From contig JAGUYG010000026.1 of NCBI GenBank assembly GCA_020061465.1, forward strand, positions 1 through 59,694: a stretch of 59,694 nucleotides of DNA, given 5' to 3'. Below, in pieces: positions 9,347-18,801 of the stretch (within the stretch, counting starts at the first letter, position 1; each line of letters opens with the position of its first letter). The notes beneath the pieces were generated by a model. It saw only the letters and a list, made by a program, of their open reading frames with translations, searched no databases and had not been told where the DNA came from. A program made the translations under genes and the position numbers. This DNA is from Ignavibacteriales bacterium. Lineage in GTDB: Bacteria > Bacteroidota > Ignavibacteria > Ignavibacteriales > Ignavibacteriaceae.

Positions 9347-11458
9347 ATGAAATCAATAACATTTATCCTCCCTTTATTAATACTCTCTCAGGTAGTATCT
9401 GCACAATGGACCTGGCAAAATCCGCTTCCGCAAGGCAATCCGTTAAGTAATTTCGAATTGCTTGACGATAAAAATATTATCGCTGTTGGATTTAACGGGA
9501 CAGTAATCAAATCCACCGACGGCGGCAATACATGGAAGATCGTATCATTTCCATCTCAAGAAGATTTATCTGCAATATCATTTATCGATTCCCAAACAGG
9601 CTGGCTTGCAAATAGGTCGGTATATAAAACAATGGACGGCGGATTGAATTGGAGCATCATCAATACTTTTGAGAATCAATATCTTTATTATATCCAATTC
9701 CTAACACAAAATTTGGGTTATGGGCTTGCTTTTAGCTCCACTACCGGACTGAAAAAAACTACCGATGGCGGTATGACCTGGATGCATTTAAACGATCAAG
9801 AGTTTCAGAAGATTCATTTTGTTGACGGACTGAACGGCTGGGCATCCGGAACAGAACGGCATGGATTTAAATACTACGGCACAATTCTCCGAACTACCGA
9901 CGGCGGTTTAAATTGGCAAACGGTTTTAACCGATTCAACAAATCCATTTGAAGACATGTTTGTTCTTAGTAACAACCTCGTTTGGGCGGTACATAAAAGC
10001 GGTTATCTTTACAGATCCACAGATGGAGGTTCAACCTGGCAAAAGCATAACTTGATAGATGAAAATGTATCATCTGTCTTTTTTATTAATGCACTAACAG
10101 GATATCTTTTTACCTGGAATTTTGATTCGGGCAGTAAAATATATAAGACAACCGACGGCGGCGAGAACTGGTTAATGAAGCATAATTTGAATTCCCCTTC
10201 AGAATTTAAAATTAAATTCTATAATGAAGATATTGGAATTGTAAGCGGAAGAGGTGTAGCTATCCTCCGAACCGAGGACGGGGGAGAAACCTGGATCAAT
10301 CTGCAAAAAGGCGTCACTAGTTCATTATATAAAATTTCTTTTCTTGATTCACAAAACGGTTTAGCAGTTGGTACAGGCGGAGTAATACTAAAAACTACAG
10401 ACGGCGGGAAGAATTGGATTCAAATGAACTCCGGGACAAGCGTTAATATATCCTCATTCGATTTTTATAACTCACAGAGAATAATAGCGGTAGGGGATTC
10501 GGGGACAGTTTTGATTAGTACCGACTTCGGTGAAACGTGGGAATTCAGCGTGATCGATTCGAATCCTTTAACTTCGATTAAGCTGGCAGGTAATTACTCA
10601 GGTTGGATTTGCGGTGCTAACGGCACTATACTGAAAACCGTTGACGGCGGCAAAACCTGGGAAAAATTAAATAGTCCCACAACCCGATATCTCTTTTCAA
10701 CTTTTTTTATCGACTCATTAACCGGCTGGATAGGCGGTGAGTATGCCTTTATCGCTAAAACAGCAGACGGAGGGGATACATGGATAACTCAAATGCAGGG
10801 CAGCAGCTCGTTTGATGGCGGCGGAGTTTCAATATTCTTTATCGATTCCGTAAACGGCTGGTCTGTCGGCGATATGAATTCAATTTACAAAACAACCGAT
10901 GGTGGCAATTATTGGAGACGAATTCCTCTGGATGTTCCGTATATACCGGTAATTTCCGATGTGTTCTTCTTTGATAAGTTGAATGGCTGGGCTGCAGGGG
11001 ATGGTGGAACAATTCTCAAAACTACCGACGGTGGTGAAACCTGGTCATTTCCGGAAAACATTACTGGCAATGCAATTCATTCTATATGCAGTCCCGATAC
11101 AAACGCACTTATATTAGCAGGTAGTGGAGGAACAATTTTGAAATATCAGTTGGGAAATGTTGTAAGTGTTGGTAATGCTCAAGGTTTAGAGTCGTATAAT
11201 TATTATCTCTTGCAGAATTACCCAAATCCCTTCAACCCGATAACCACTATTACTTACACCCTAAAAGAAAAAAGCAAAGTAACTTTAACAGTGTTTGATA
11301 TACTTGGAAGAGAATTGGAGGTATTGGTAAATACAACTCAGGATGCCGGAGAGTATAAAGTGCCGTTTAGCGCATCGCATTTAGCAAGCGGCGTTTACCT
11401 GTACCGGCTAAGAGTTGACGATAAAACCTTCGTAAAGAAAATGTTGATGATGAAGTAA
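9347..11458 (+). CDS. T9SS-exported Ycf48/BNR-repeat beta-propeller protein
   Basis: A 703-residue secreted protein. A Sec signal (MKSITFILPLLILSQVVSAQ) is followed by about thirteen copies of the [KR][ST]TDGGxTW motif, the hallmark of Ycf48-like/sialidase-type propeller blades, then a type A sorting domain (YPNPFNPITTITYTL...LGRELEVLV...SGVYLYRLRVDDKTFVKKMLMMK). In cyanobacteria Ycf48 assists photosystem II assembly; in this group the repeats occur in exported proteins of unknown job, so no enzymatic role is assigned. A GGGGG ribosome-binding stretch precedes the ATG. The last roughly 50 codons are nearly identical to those of the gene at 12055. Confidence 0.85.
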   Translation: MKSITFILPLLILSQVVSAQWTWQNPLPQGNPLSNFELLDDKNIIAVGFNGTVIKSTDGGNTWKIVSFPSQEDLSAISFIDSQTGWLANRSVYKTMDGGLNWSIINTFENQYLYYIQFLTQNLGYGLAFSSTTGLKKTTDGGMTWMHLNDQEFQKIHFVDGLNGWASGTERHGFKYYGTILRTTDGGLNWQTVLTDSTNPFEDMFVLSNNLVWAVHKSGYLYRSTDGGSTWQKHNLIDENVSSVFFINALTGYLFTWNFDSGSKIYKTTDGGENWLMKHNLNSPSEFKIKFYNEDIGIVSGRGVAILRTEDGGETWINLQKGVTSSLYKISFLDSQNGLAVGTGGVILKTTDGGKNWIQMNSGTSVNISSFDFYNSQRIIAVGDSGTVLISTDFGETWEFSVIDSNPLTSIKLAGNYSGWICGANGTILKTVDGGKTWEKLNSPTTRYLFSTFFIDSLTGWIGGEYAFIAKTADGGDTWITQMQGSSSFDGGGVSIFFIDSVNGWSVGDMNSIYKTTDGGNYWRRIPLDVPYIPVISDVFFFDKLNGWAAGDGGTILKTTDGGETWSFPENITGNAIHSICSPDTNALILAGSGGTILKYQLGNVVSVGNAQGLESYNYYLLQNYPNPFNPITTITYTLKEKSKVTLTVFDILGRELEVLVNTTQDAGEYKVPFSASHLASGVYLYRLRVDDKTFVKKMLMMK

Positions 11459-11629
11459 TCATTCAGATCACTTCATCAGAAATCCCGCTCTGCGGGGCTG
11501 CTTGCGAAGTGAGGGCTTCGTAAACCTCTGGGGTTGCTTGGTGCATAGCGGACACAAACCTCAGAGGTTGCTCTGGGCAAAAGCAGTAAGCAACCTCCAA
11601 CGTCCAAGGCAGTGACGTTGGAGGTTTGT
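11309..11629 (+). repeat. 321-bp duplicated tract, copy A (T9SS tail plus 3' noncoding)
   Basis: This tract aligns without gaps to 13156-13476; by hand I count about 17 differences in 321 positions. It begins in the sorting domain at LGRELEVLV, crosses the stop codon at 11456-11458 and continues about 170 bases into palindromic noncoding DNA. Sequence on either side is much less similar, so it behaves as a module. Confidence 0.88.
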
Positions 11630-11757
11630 TGATGATAAACCTCCGATGTTGCCCGGGACAAACCACCATGTAAACATCGGAGGTTACTTATTGAGATTTT
11701 TTGTGCTTGTGGAGATTCAAGTAACCTCCAACGTCCAGGGCAGTGACGTTGGAGGTT
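11523..11757. repeat. Cluster of four AACCTC-type palindromes
   Basis: Four hairpins in 235 bases with stems of 13 bp starting AACCTC and ending GAGGTT. Arms lie at 11523-11535/11557-11569 (one G:T pair), 11592-11604/11614-11626, 11638-11650/11673-11685 and 11723-11735/11745-11757; the last three stems are perfect. Two stems share AACCTCCAACGTC, one is AACCTCCGATGTT. The rest of the 11459-12054 gap shows no gene I can support. The short open frames on both strands here are translations of the repeats. Confidence 0.85.
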
Positions 11758-12054
11758 TGTATAGCGAGTTGGAATTTAAGTCGGCAAGTCGAGTTACTGA
11801 TAAAAGAAAAGACAACTATTATAAAATTTTATTACAATAAGTAATTTTTATGAGGAAAAATCAAAAAAAGATTTTTAATACTTGATATTAGTAAATCAAC
11901 AATTTAAGTTTTGTACATGAGTTAGCTAGGAAAAACACTCTACTTACCTAATGTATGCACGGATGAAAATAAACCAAAAACAAAATTAGCAGAATTCAGA
12001 GAGTTTTTAATATAAAGTCTGCGCTAATATAAGAAAAGAATTTTAGCCTGAATT

Positions 12055-13305
12055 ATGAGAACGAATTTTGTAATTATTATTTTAATTATCTCTTATGTAC
12101 AGTCCCTATATCCTCAACAATGGGAGAGAATAGATCCTATTTTCAACCCAAGTGACACTATAAATTTTAGTAAAGGTATTTTTATCAATGAAACTACAGG
12201 ATATGCAACACAATTTTATCCTGCTCAAATATGGAAAACGGAAAATGAAGGTAAATTGTGGAGTTTATTAAAAGCTGTGGATACAGCATGGTTTCATAAT
12301 ATGGATTTCATTTCAGCAGAACATGGGTGTGTTTTAGGAGAAAATATAGCTACCCGGAAACATTTTCTGCTTAAGACTAATGATGGAGGATTTAATTGGT
12401 TAGAAATTGTGGCACCTAAAGTATTTAACATATCTTTCCAAGATTCTAATGATGGATTTGCAGTAGGTAGCTCAATATATAAGACCATCGATGGTGGATT
12501 CACCTGGATACAACAAAATATTGATACCAGTGTTCATTTTTCTGCTTATTCAATCTTTTTTGCTAATTCAATAACAGGTTGGGTTACCGGTTCTAGCAGT
12601 GAGTATATAGATGGAGGCATTGTGCTTAAAAGTTCTGATGGTGGAGAAAACTGGAGTATAAATGCCCATCCTATACCTAATGATGGAAGCAGTATCTTTT
12701 TTAGGAATTATAATTTTGGAATTATTGCAGGCAGCAATCAGATAGGTGGAAATATTTTAATTACAACCGATGCCGGTATTACTTGGGAATATAAAGAAAT
12801 TGGGCAAAGGGTGAGGGATGTTTATCTAATAGATGACAGTGTTGGATATATTGTTGGGGATTATGGATTATTGGCTAAAACTACAAACAACGGAGATACA
12901 TGGGAAAAAATTGATTTATCGACAGAGGAAAAATTAAATAAAATTTTATTCATAAATGGAGTAGGTTTTATTTTAGGAAACAAGAATACGATATTTCGTA
13001 CAACAAACACTACTAGTATTCAGGAAGTAAAAAATAATTCCTTATTGAGTGACCTTTTTTATTCATACCCTAATCCGTTTAACTTAACAACAACAATTGC
13101 ATACACCCTTAAAGAAAAAAGCAATGTAAGCTTAACTGTGTATGATATACTCGGTAGAGAATTGGAGGTATTGGTAAACGAAACACAAGAAGCCGGAGAG
13201 TATAAGGTGCCGTTTAGCGCATCGCATTTAGCAAGCGGCGTTTACCTGTACCGGCTAAGAGTTGACGATAAAACCTTTGTGAAGAAAATGTTGATGATGA
13301 AGTAA
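12055..13305 (+). CDS. T9SS-exported Ycf48/BNR-repeat protein, shorter paralogue
   Basis: A 416-residue secreted protein: a hydrophobic N-terminal signal (FVIIILIISYVQSLYPQ), six to seven degenerate TDGG-type blades (KTNDGGFNWLEI, KTIDGGFTWIQQ, KSSDGGENWSIN, ITTDAGITWEYK, KTTNNGDTWEKI) and a type A sorting domain. The domain opens YPNPFNLTTTIAYTL, with Leu instead of the usual Pro after NPFN. The last 50 codons match the gene at 9347 almost exactly while the propeller part is diverged and more AT-rich. This suggests a swapped or converted sorting module on an unrelated-history body. Function is unknown. Confidence 0.82.
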   Translation: MRTNFVIIILIISYVQSLYPQQWERIDPIFNPSDTINFSKGIFINETTGYATQFYPAQIWKTENEGKLWSLLKAVDTAWFHNMDFISAEHGCVLGENIATRKHFLLKTNDGGFNWLEIVAPKVFNISFQDSNDGFAVGSSIYKTIDGGFTWIQQNIDTSVHFSAYSIFFANSITGWVTGSSSEYIDGGIVLKSSDGGENWSINAHPIPNDGSSIFFRNYNFGIIAGSNQIGGNILITTDAGITWEYKEIGQRVRDVYLIDDSVGYIVGDYGLLAKTTNNGDTWEKIDLSTEEKLNKILFINGVGFILGNKNTIFRTTNTTSIQEVKNNSLLSDLFYSYPNPFNLTTTIAYTLKEKSNVSLTVYDILGRELEVLVNETQEAGEYKVPFSASHLASGVYLYRLRVDDKTFVKKMLMMK

Positions 13306-13476
13306 TCATTCAGATCACTTCATCAGAAATCCCGCTCTGCGGGGCTGCTTGCCAAGTGAGGGCTTCGTAAACCTCTGAGGTTGCTTGGTGCATAGCGGAC
13401 ACAAACCTCAGAGGTTGCTCCGGGAAAGAACAGCAAGCAACCTCCAACGTCCAAAGCAGTGACGTTGGAGGTTTGT
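13156..13476 (+). repeat. 321-bp duplicated tract, copy B
   Basis: Second copy of the tract at 11309-11629, offset 1847 bases with no indels. It covers the C-terminal sorting segment of the gene ending at 13305 and about 170 bases of noncoding sequence with two palindromes. Confidence 0.88.
13370..13473. repeat. Two AACCTC-type palindromes
   Basis: Arms 13370-13382/13404-13416 (AACCTCTGAGGTT with its exact reverse complement) and 13439-13451/13461-13473 (AACCTCCAACGTC/GACGTTGGAGGTT, 9-base loop). Compared with copy A, the first stem is perfect here where copy A has a G:T pair. A half-site (AACCTCTGGAGTT) follows near 13485. Confidence 0.85.
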
Positions 13477-13510
13477 GATATCCTAACCTCTGGAGTTGCC
13501 AAAAAAATCC

Positions 13511-13542
13511 CTCGCGGTTTGGGGATGTAATGATACCGCGAG
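13511..13542. repeat. 8-bp-stem hairpin upstream of atpD
   Basis: CTCGCGGT (13511-13518) pairs perfectly with ACCGCGAG (13535-13542) across a 16-base loop, about 105 bases before the atpD start. No T-run follows on the plus strand, so it is not a clear terminator. No other signal is evident between here and atpD. Confidence 0.45.
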
Positions 13543-13643
13543 TAAAAGCCACAGATTTTGATGTTTTTAACACCCACTTCAAAACTTTGAAAATCTTTTC
13601 CGAATCACTAAATTTGACGACTAATTTTCAAACTACAAGGTAA

Positions 13644-15056
<1,413 letters not shown>

Positions 15057-15058
15057 AA

Positions 15059-15475
15059 ATGGCTGAGCTATTTTTAGAAATAATTACACCGTCAAAAAAA
15101 ATATTCGGTGAAAAAATTAAATCAGTAACTATTCCAGGTACAAACGGAAGTTTTCAAGTGCTCATTAATCACGCACCTTTAATGAGCACATTTGAAATAG
15201 GACTGATTAAGATTGAACCCTTTGATAAGACCATATATTTTGCAACCGGCGGCGGAACAGTAGAAGTATTGGATAATAAAGTATTGGTTTTAGCCGATTC
15301 AATCGAAGCGCCGGAAAAAATTGATGTTGATCGGGCGTTAGCGGCAAAAGAAAGAGCCGAACAACGATTAGCTTCCAAAGAAAAAGATTTAGATGTTCCA
15401 AGAGCGCAAGCTGCATTAGCGAGAGCACTAAATAGATTAAAGATTGCGGATAAGTTTGCAGAAACATCAGGTTAA
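15059..15475 (+). CDS. atpC: F1 ATP synthase subunit epsilon
   Basis: A 138-residue central-stalk subunit. The N-terminal beta sandwich is clear (LEIITPSKKIFGEKIKSVTIPGTNGSFQVLINHAPLMSTFEIG; FATGGGTVEVLDNKVLVLADSIEAPEKID), followed by the regulatory two-helix C-terminal region rich in Ala/Arg/Glu. It couples rotation to catalysis and can inhibit ATP hydrolysis. It follows atpD by 2 bases in the same transcript. Confidence 0.96.
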   Translation: MAELFLEIITPSKKIFGEKIKSVTIPGTNGSFQVLINHAPLMSTFEIGLIKIEPFDKTIYFATGGGTVEVLDNKVLVLADSIEAPEKIDVDRALAAKERAEQRLASKEKDLDVPRAQAALARALNRLKIADKFAETSG

Positions 15476-15542
15476 CTTCTAACAAGGTAATCTACTTTTG
15501 TTTTTTCCTAATAAATAATTCCAGAAGTTGAGAAATTTTAAT

Positions 15543-15578
15543 TGAATGACGGAGATCAATTTAGATATCCGTCATTCA
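15543..15578. terminator. 11-bp inverted repeat between convergent atpC and LON-domain gene
   Basis: TGAATGACGGA (15543-15553) pairs exactly with TCCGTCATTCA (15568-15578). The right arm lies inside the last codons of the minus-strand gene. Neither side has a strong T-run, so termination is plausible from the convergent position but weakly supported. Confidence 0.4.
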
Positions 15579-16179
15579 TTATAATTGATCTTAGTGCAGC
15601 GCTTTCCGAAAGCTGCTTATTTAACTTATCGAAATGTTCTAATAAAAAATTCAGCCGTTTATTTTCATCTTGAAGCGCAAGCAGTTTTTGCTGCTGTTCA
15701 ATCGCTAACCCGGACTTCTCTGCTATTTTATACGATTTGTTCTTCGCTTTGCGGTAGCTTCTCCAAAAAGACTCTTCAAGATGCAAATTTACTTTTTCCA
15801 TTAACTCTTCAAATTTAACTTTAAGCTCTTCTTCCAAAATAATGTTCGTTTCAAGATGGTAATCGTTATGGCTTTCGACCCTTGCAAGAAGATACCCATC
15901 CGGATGAAATTCTGTTTCTAACAAATAGAATCTTTCCTTTCCTTCAACTTTGATATCCATCTCCCCGTTGGGATAATTCCTTTTAACGTCGGCAATTACT
16001 ACGTAGCTTCCGATTTTAGAGTAAAACTGTTCCTCCGGAATGACAATACCGAATCCGATATTATCTTCTAAGCATTTTTTAATCATCTTCTTATATCTTT
16101 CCTCAAAAATATGAAGCGAATATTTTGAGGAGGGGAAGACCACCAAATTTAACGGGAAGATGGGAATAATTTTATTCAT
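15556..16179 (-). CDS. LON peptidase substrate-binding (N-terminal) domain protein
   Basis: About 207 residues from the ATG at 16179 (MNKIIPIFPLNLVVFPSSKYSLHIFEERYKKMI). A longer reading starts from an in-frame TTG five codons upstream and is less likely. The PLNLVVFP...LHIFEERY signature and GFGIVIPEEQ...DVKRNYPNGEMDIKVEGKERF are those of LonN/PUA-like proteins that lack the ATPase and protease domains. The C-terminal part is helical and charged (KLLALQDENKRLNFLLEHFDKLNKQL), probably a coiled coil. The cellular role of stand-alone LON-N proteins is not established. It converges on atpC. Confidence 0.85.
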   Translation of the reverse strand: MNKIIPIFPLNLVVFPSSKYSLHIFEERYKKMIKKCLEDNIGFGIVIPEEQFYSKIGSYVVIADVKRNYPNGEMDIKVEGKERFYLLETEFHPDGYLLARVESHNDYHLETNIILEEELKVKFEELMEKVNLHLEESFWRSYRKAKNKSYKIAEKSGLAIEQQQKLLALQDENKRLNFLLEHFDKLNKQLSESAALRSIIMNDGYLN

Positions 16180-16256
16180 ACTCTTATATAGCAAATTTTT
16201 ATCTTATGCAAAAATAATAAATCGATTCGATGCTGAAAATACAATTTTCAGTACAT

Positions 16257-16281
16257 AAAAAACCCCGGTTCATGCCGGGGT
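16257..16281 (-). terminator. Orphan rho-independent terminator (minus strand)
   Basis: Read on the minus strand, ACCCCGG and CCGGGGT form a 7-bp GC-rich stem with a 6-base loop, followed by T6. It would stop a transcript coming from higher coordinates, yet no minus-strand gene lies in 16282-16770. It sits upstream of the LON-domain gene. It may end a small RNA from 16282-16460 or be a remnant of a lost gene. Confidence 0.6.
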
Positions 16282-16460
16282 AAACAAGGCTTAAAAATAG
16301 AGGCATCTCCATTCAATCAAACAGTCACACATTTGAAGTGGAAGTGGGCAATCGAACCATTAATCATTCAACCATTAATGCTTAGCGTGGCGTAGCCGGT
16401 TTACCAACGTAAAGATGGCAACCAAAGAATGTTAAAAGAATTTATACATAACGGTATTTG

Positions 16461-16593
16461 CACACCCCTCCGTCTTGGCTCGGCCAAGCCGAGACAGGTC
16501 GCCCCTCTTCCGCCTTCACTTCGTTTCGGACGGGCAGGCCCGCCTGCTAATGTAGTCGGGCAAGCAAGAGGGGACGGCTAGCTTTTTTTTGAA
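16461..16593. repeat. GC-rich hairpin repeat, left copy
   Basis: It begins CACACCCCTC, contains CGCCTTCACTTCGTTTCGGA and ends GGGGACGGCTAGC followed by T8. A shorter copy is at 18421-18497 beyond the IS. CCCCTC and GAGGGG can pair across the unit. This copy carries an extra internal segment with TTGGCTCGGCCAAGCCGA self-complementarity. The GC content contrasts with the surroundings. Confidence 0.7.
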
Positions 16594-16596
16594 ATA

Positions 16597-16669
16597 AATA
16601 TTTATTAAACAAAGCGAAGTGTCCCTTCTTGAGAAGGGAAGAAGGGATGTGTTAAAACCTAGGAGTTGT
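16597..16669 (+). repeat. 73-bp direct repeat flanking the IS, left copy
   Basis: Identical by eye to 18298-18370. It runs from AATATTTATTAAAC to CCTAGGAGTTGT and directly abuts the left inverted repeat of the IS. It contains the hairpin CCCTTCTTGAGAAGGG. It is best read as a long target-site duplication. Confidence 0.88.
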
Positions 16670-18297
16670 CCCGACTTGTCCGGTGAAATTTTTTTAAAAA
16701 TTAAGTTATTGTTTTTACATAACTTACGGAAGCAAAAACAGTAATTTGTCGCACTAAGGGACTTGCCCCCCCTATGAAGTATCATATTCGTAAGGTCAAA
16801 ACAGCTTCCGGTGGTATTGCGGTACAAGTAATCAAATACCAAAACCGTAGATGTATTGTTGTAAAGCATATTGGCTCTGCCCATAACAAAGATGAATTAA
16901 CCATACTTTGGGATATTGCTACCCAATGGATTACTGAAAAAACAAAACAGATTCCATTGTTTCAACAATCAGAAAGGTTCATTTCACTTGAGCAATGCGA
17001 ATATCTTGGATTTCAGTACACATTTCTATACGAGATATTATAAAAATTGCAGGCAAGATTAGGTTACACTTGTTTTGGCAACAAGTTACTTAATGATTTA
17101 GTTACTATCCGTATTATTGAACCCGCTTCAAAATTACGCTCACTTGAGCATATAGAGAATTACTTTAACATAAAACACCGAAGACAAACTCTTTACGATA
17201 CACTTCATGCACTTGTAAGGCTGAAGGCAAAAATAGAAGAACTGACGATCAACTTTGCTATCAAGGAATTTGATTTTGACTTTGCAATAGTCTTTTACGA
17301 TGTAACTACATTATATTTCGAAACCTTCAAAGCCGATGATTTTCGTAAGAGTGGATTTTCCAAGGACAATAAACCTAATCAACCACAGATTCTCTTAGCA
17401 ATGGTCGTCAACAAAGAAGGATTTCCTTTGGCTTATGAGATTTTTCCTGGTAATACATTCGAAGGACACACTCTCATTCCCATTATCAAGGATTTTAAGA
17501 AAAAACATAAGATAAAAGACTTAACAGTTATAGCTGATGCAGCAATGATTAGTACTGAAAATATTGAGGAATTATGCACAGCATCCTACGGAAAGGCAGC
17601 TAAAATCGATTATATAGTCGGTGCTCGTTTAGGTAATCTAACAGAAAGTTTGCTGAATTCTATTGACAAAGAGTTGCCAAGAACTGATTTAGCTAACATT
17701 CGACTTAGTACTAATCTTGGTTACTTAATCTGTGATTTTTCTAAAAAGCGTTTTGCCAAAGATAAGTTTGAAATGGAAAAGCAAATTGCTAAAGCTAAGG
17801 AAATACTTCAGCATCCCGGGAAAGCAAAAAAAATAAAATTTATAAAAACCACCGAATCAAAAAGTCAATTGAACAAGGGACTCATCAACAAAACTAATAT
17901 CTTACTTGGCATTAAAGGTTATTATACTAATCTTGATGAAAAAACTATCGACAACAAACTTGTCATTGAACGTTATCATCAACTTTATAAAATCGAGCAA
18001 GCTTTTAGAATATCAAAACACGATTTGAAGACTCGTCCCATTTTTCATTTTAAGGAAGACCCGATTAGAGTTCACGTACTAATTTGTTTTATGGCTTTGG
18101 CTGTTTCGAAGTATATAGAAATAAAAACGAATATGTCTATACAGGTTTTTCTTTCCGAATGTAAAAAGATTACAGATGCCAAGCTCTTAAACAAGATTAA
18201 TAATCAAATTATTCTCAAGCGTGTTCCTTTATCCGTGGAAACTTCTAAAATTCTTCACCAGTTAAACCTTCTGTCGCACTAATTTGGACAAGTCAGG
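16670..18297 (+). mobile_element. IS1634-type insertion sequence (IS4 superfamily), 1628 bp
   Basis: The element is bounded by imperfect 12-bp terminal inverted repeats CC[C/T]GACTTGTCC (16670-16681 and, reversed, 18286-18297; one mismatch). It contains one interrupted transposase frame, 16774-18282. It is flanked immediately by 73-bp direct repeats. IS1634-family elements are known to make long, variable direct repeats on insertion, which fits. The flanking repeats appear identical, so insertion is probably recent. Confidence 0.88.
16774..18282 (+). pseudogene. IS1634-type transposase with in-frame stop
   Basis: A single frame of 502 codons interrupted once by TAA at 17041-17043 (codon 90). 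The same frame continues at once with AAA TTG CAG. DDE residues are all present downstream: D176 in FYDVTTLYF, D255 in VIADAAMIS and E408 in LYKIEQAFRISKHDLKTRP, where the YKIEQAFR segment is the IS4-type Y-(2)-R/K-(3)-E region. The first 89 codons (MKYHIRKVKTASGGIAVQV...) form the usual N-terminal part. Either the gene is dead or the catalytic part is made from a restart such as the TTG at 17047. A sequencing error is the third option. Confidence 0.88.
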
Positions 18298-18370
18298 AAT
18301 ATTTATTAAACAAAGCGAAGTGTCCCTTCTTGAGAAGGGAAGAAGGGATGTGTTAAAACCTAGGAGTTGT
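18298..18370 (+). repeat. 73-bp direct repeat flanking the IS, right copy
   Basis: Copy of 16597-16669 starting at the base after the right inverted repeat. Confidence 0.88.
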
Positions 18371-18420
18371 ATAGCAAAATTTATACAAGCAGTTTTCATT
18401 TGAAACAACAAAGAGTTGGA

Positions 18421-18497
18421 CACACCCCTCGCCCCTCTCCCGCCTTCACTTCGTTTCGGATGGGCAGACAAAAGGGGACGGCTAGCTTTTTTTTTGA
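18421..18497. repeat. GC-rich hairpin repeat, right copy
   Basis: A shorter version of 16461-16593 with the same CACACCCCTC start, CGCCTTCACTTCGTTTCGGA core and GGGGACGGCTAGC plus T9 end. The two copies lie outside the 73-bp direct repeats, so they were present before the IS arrived. The remaining noncoding sequence to 18801 holds only the hairpin listed next. Confidence 0.7.
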
Positions 18498-18586
18498 AGA
18501 GATTTTTTTGTAAATGTTCTGTTAAATATTTTAATACTAAATTAAGTGTTCCAAGTGTTCTGTTATTACCTCAAAAATAGAGCGTT

Positions 18587-18626
18587 ATTCCCTCCTCATT
18601 CCCGGACTCCTTTTGGAGGAGGGAAT
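18587..18626. repeat. 11-bp-stem hairpin
   Basis: ATTCCCTCCTC (18587-18597) pairs exactly with GAGGAGGGAAT (18616-18626). There is no T-run on either side. It is intergenic, about 175 bases beyond the 3' end of the superoxide dismutase gene. Confidence 0.5.
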
Positions 18627-18801
18627 GAAGAGGGGTATTGGTATCCTTATAAAGTATCCGTTTTAGCAGATTTGAAACTACAGCATTAATCTTGACTACA
18701 AATGGAACTTGAGACACACTGCTTTGCGGGACAATAATTTTATTGAGGATATCATTCATTGTAAAATGAAGATATTACTTAATAAAAAATTTCAATCGTG
18801 T

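Noticed and set aside
11646-11840. Plus-strand frame of 64 codons downstream of the first Ycf48-like gene
   Set aside because: It runs through two palindromes and has no protein-like composition.
13310-13582. Minus-strand open frames (84-90 codons) and their counterparts at 11463-11669
   Set aside because: They are translations of the duplicated palindromic repeat; both frames are open only because the DNA is repeated, and there are no start signals.
16261-16281. Terminator acting on atpDC
   Set aside because: The T-run lies only on the minus-strand side, and the convergent LON-domain gene is in between.
16267-16440. tRNA or tmRNA remnant
   Set aside because: A TTCGATT stretch on the minus strand looks T-loop-like but the flanking bases do not pair, and no acceptor stem can be formed.
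16516-16884. Minus-strand frame of 122 codons
   Set aside because: It crosses the GC-rich hairpin repeat, the 73-bp repeat and the left end of the IS, so it cannot be an ancestral gene.
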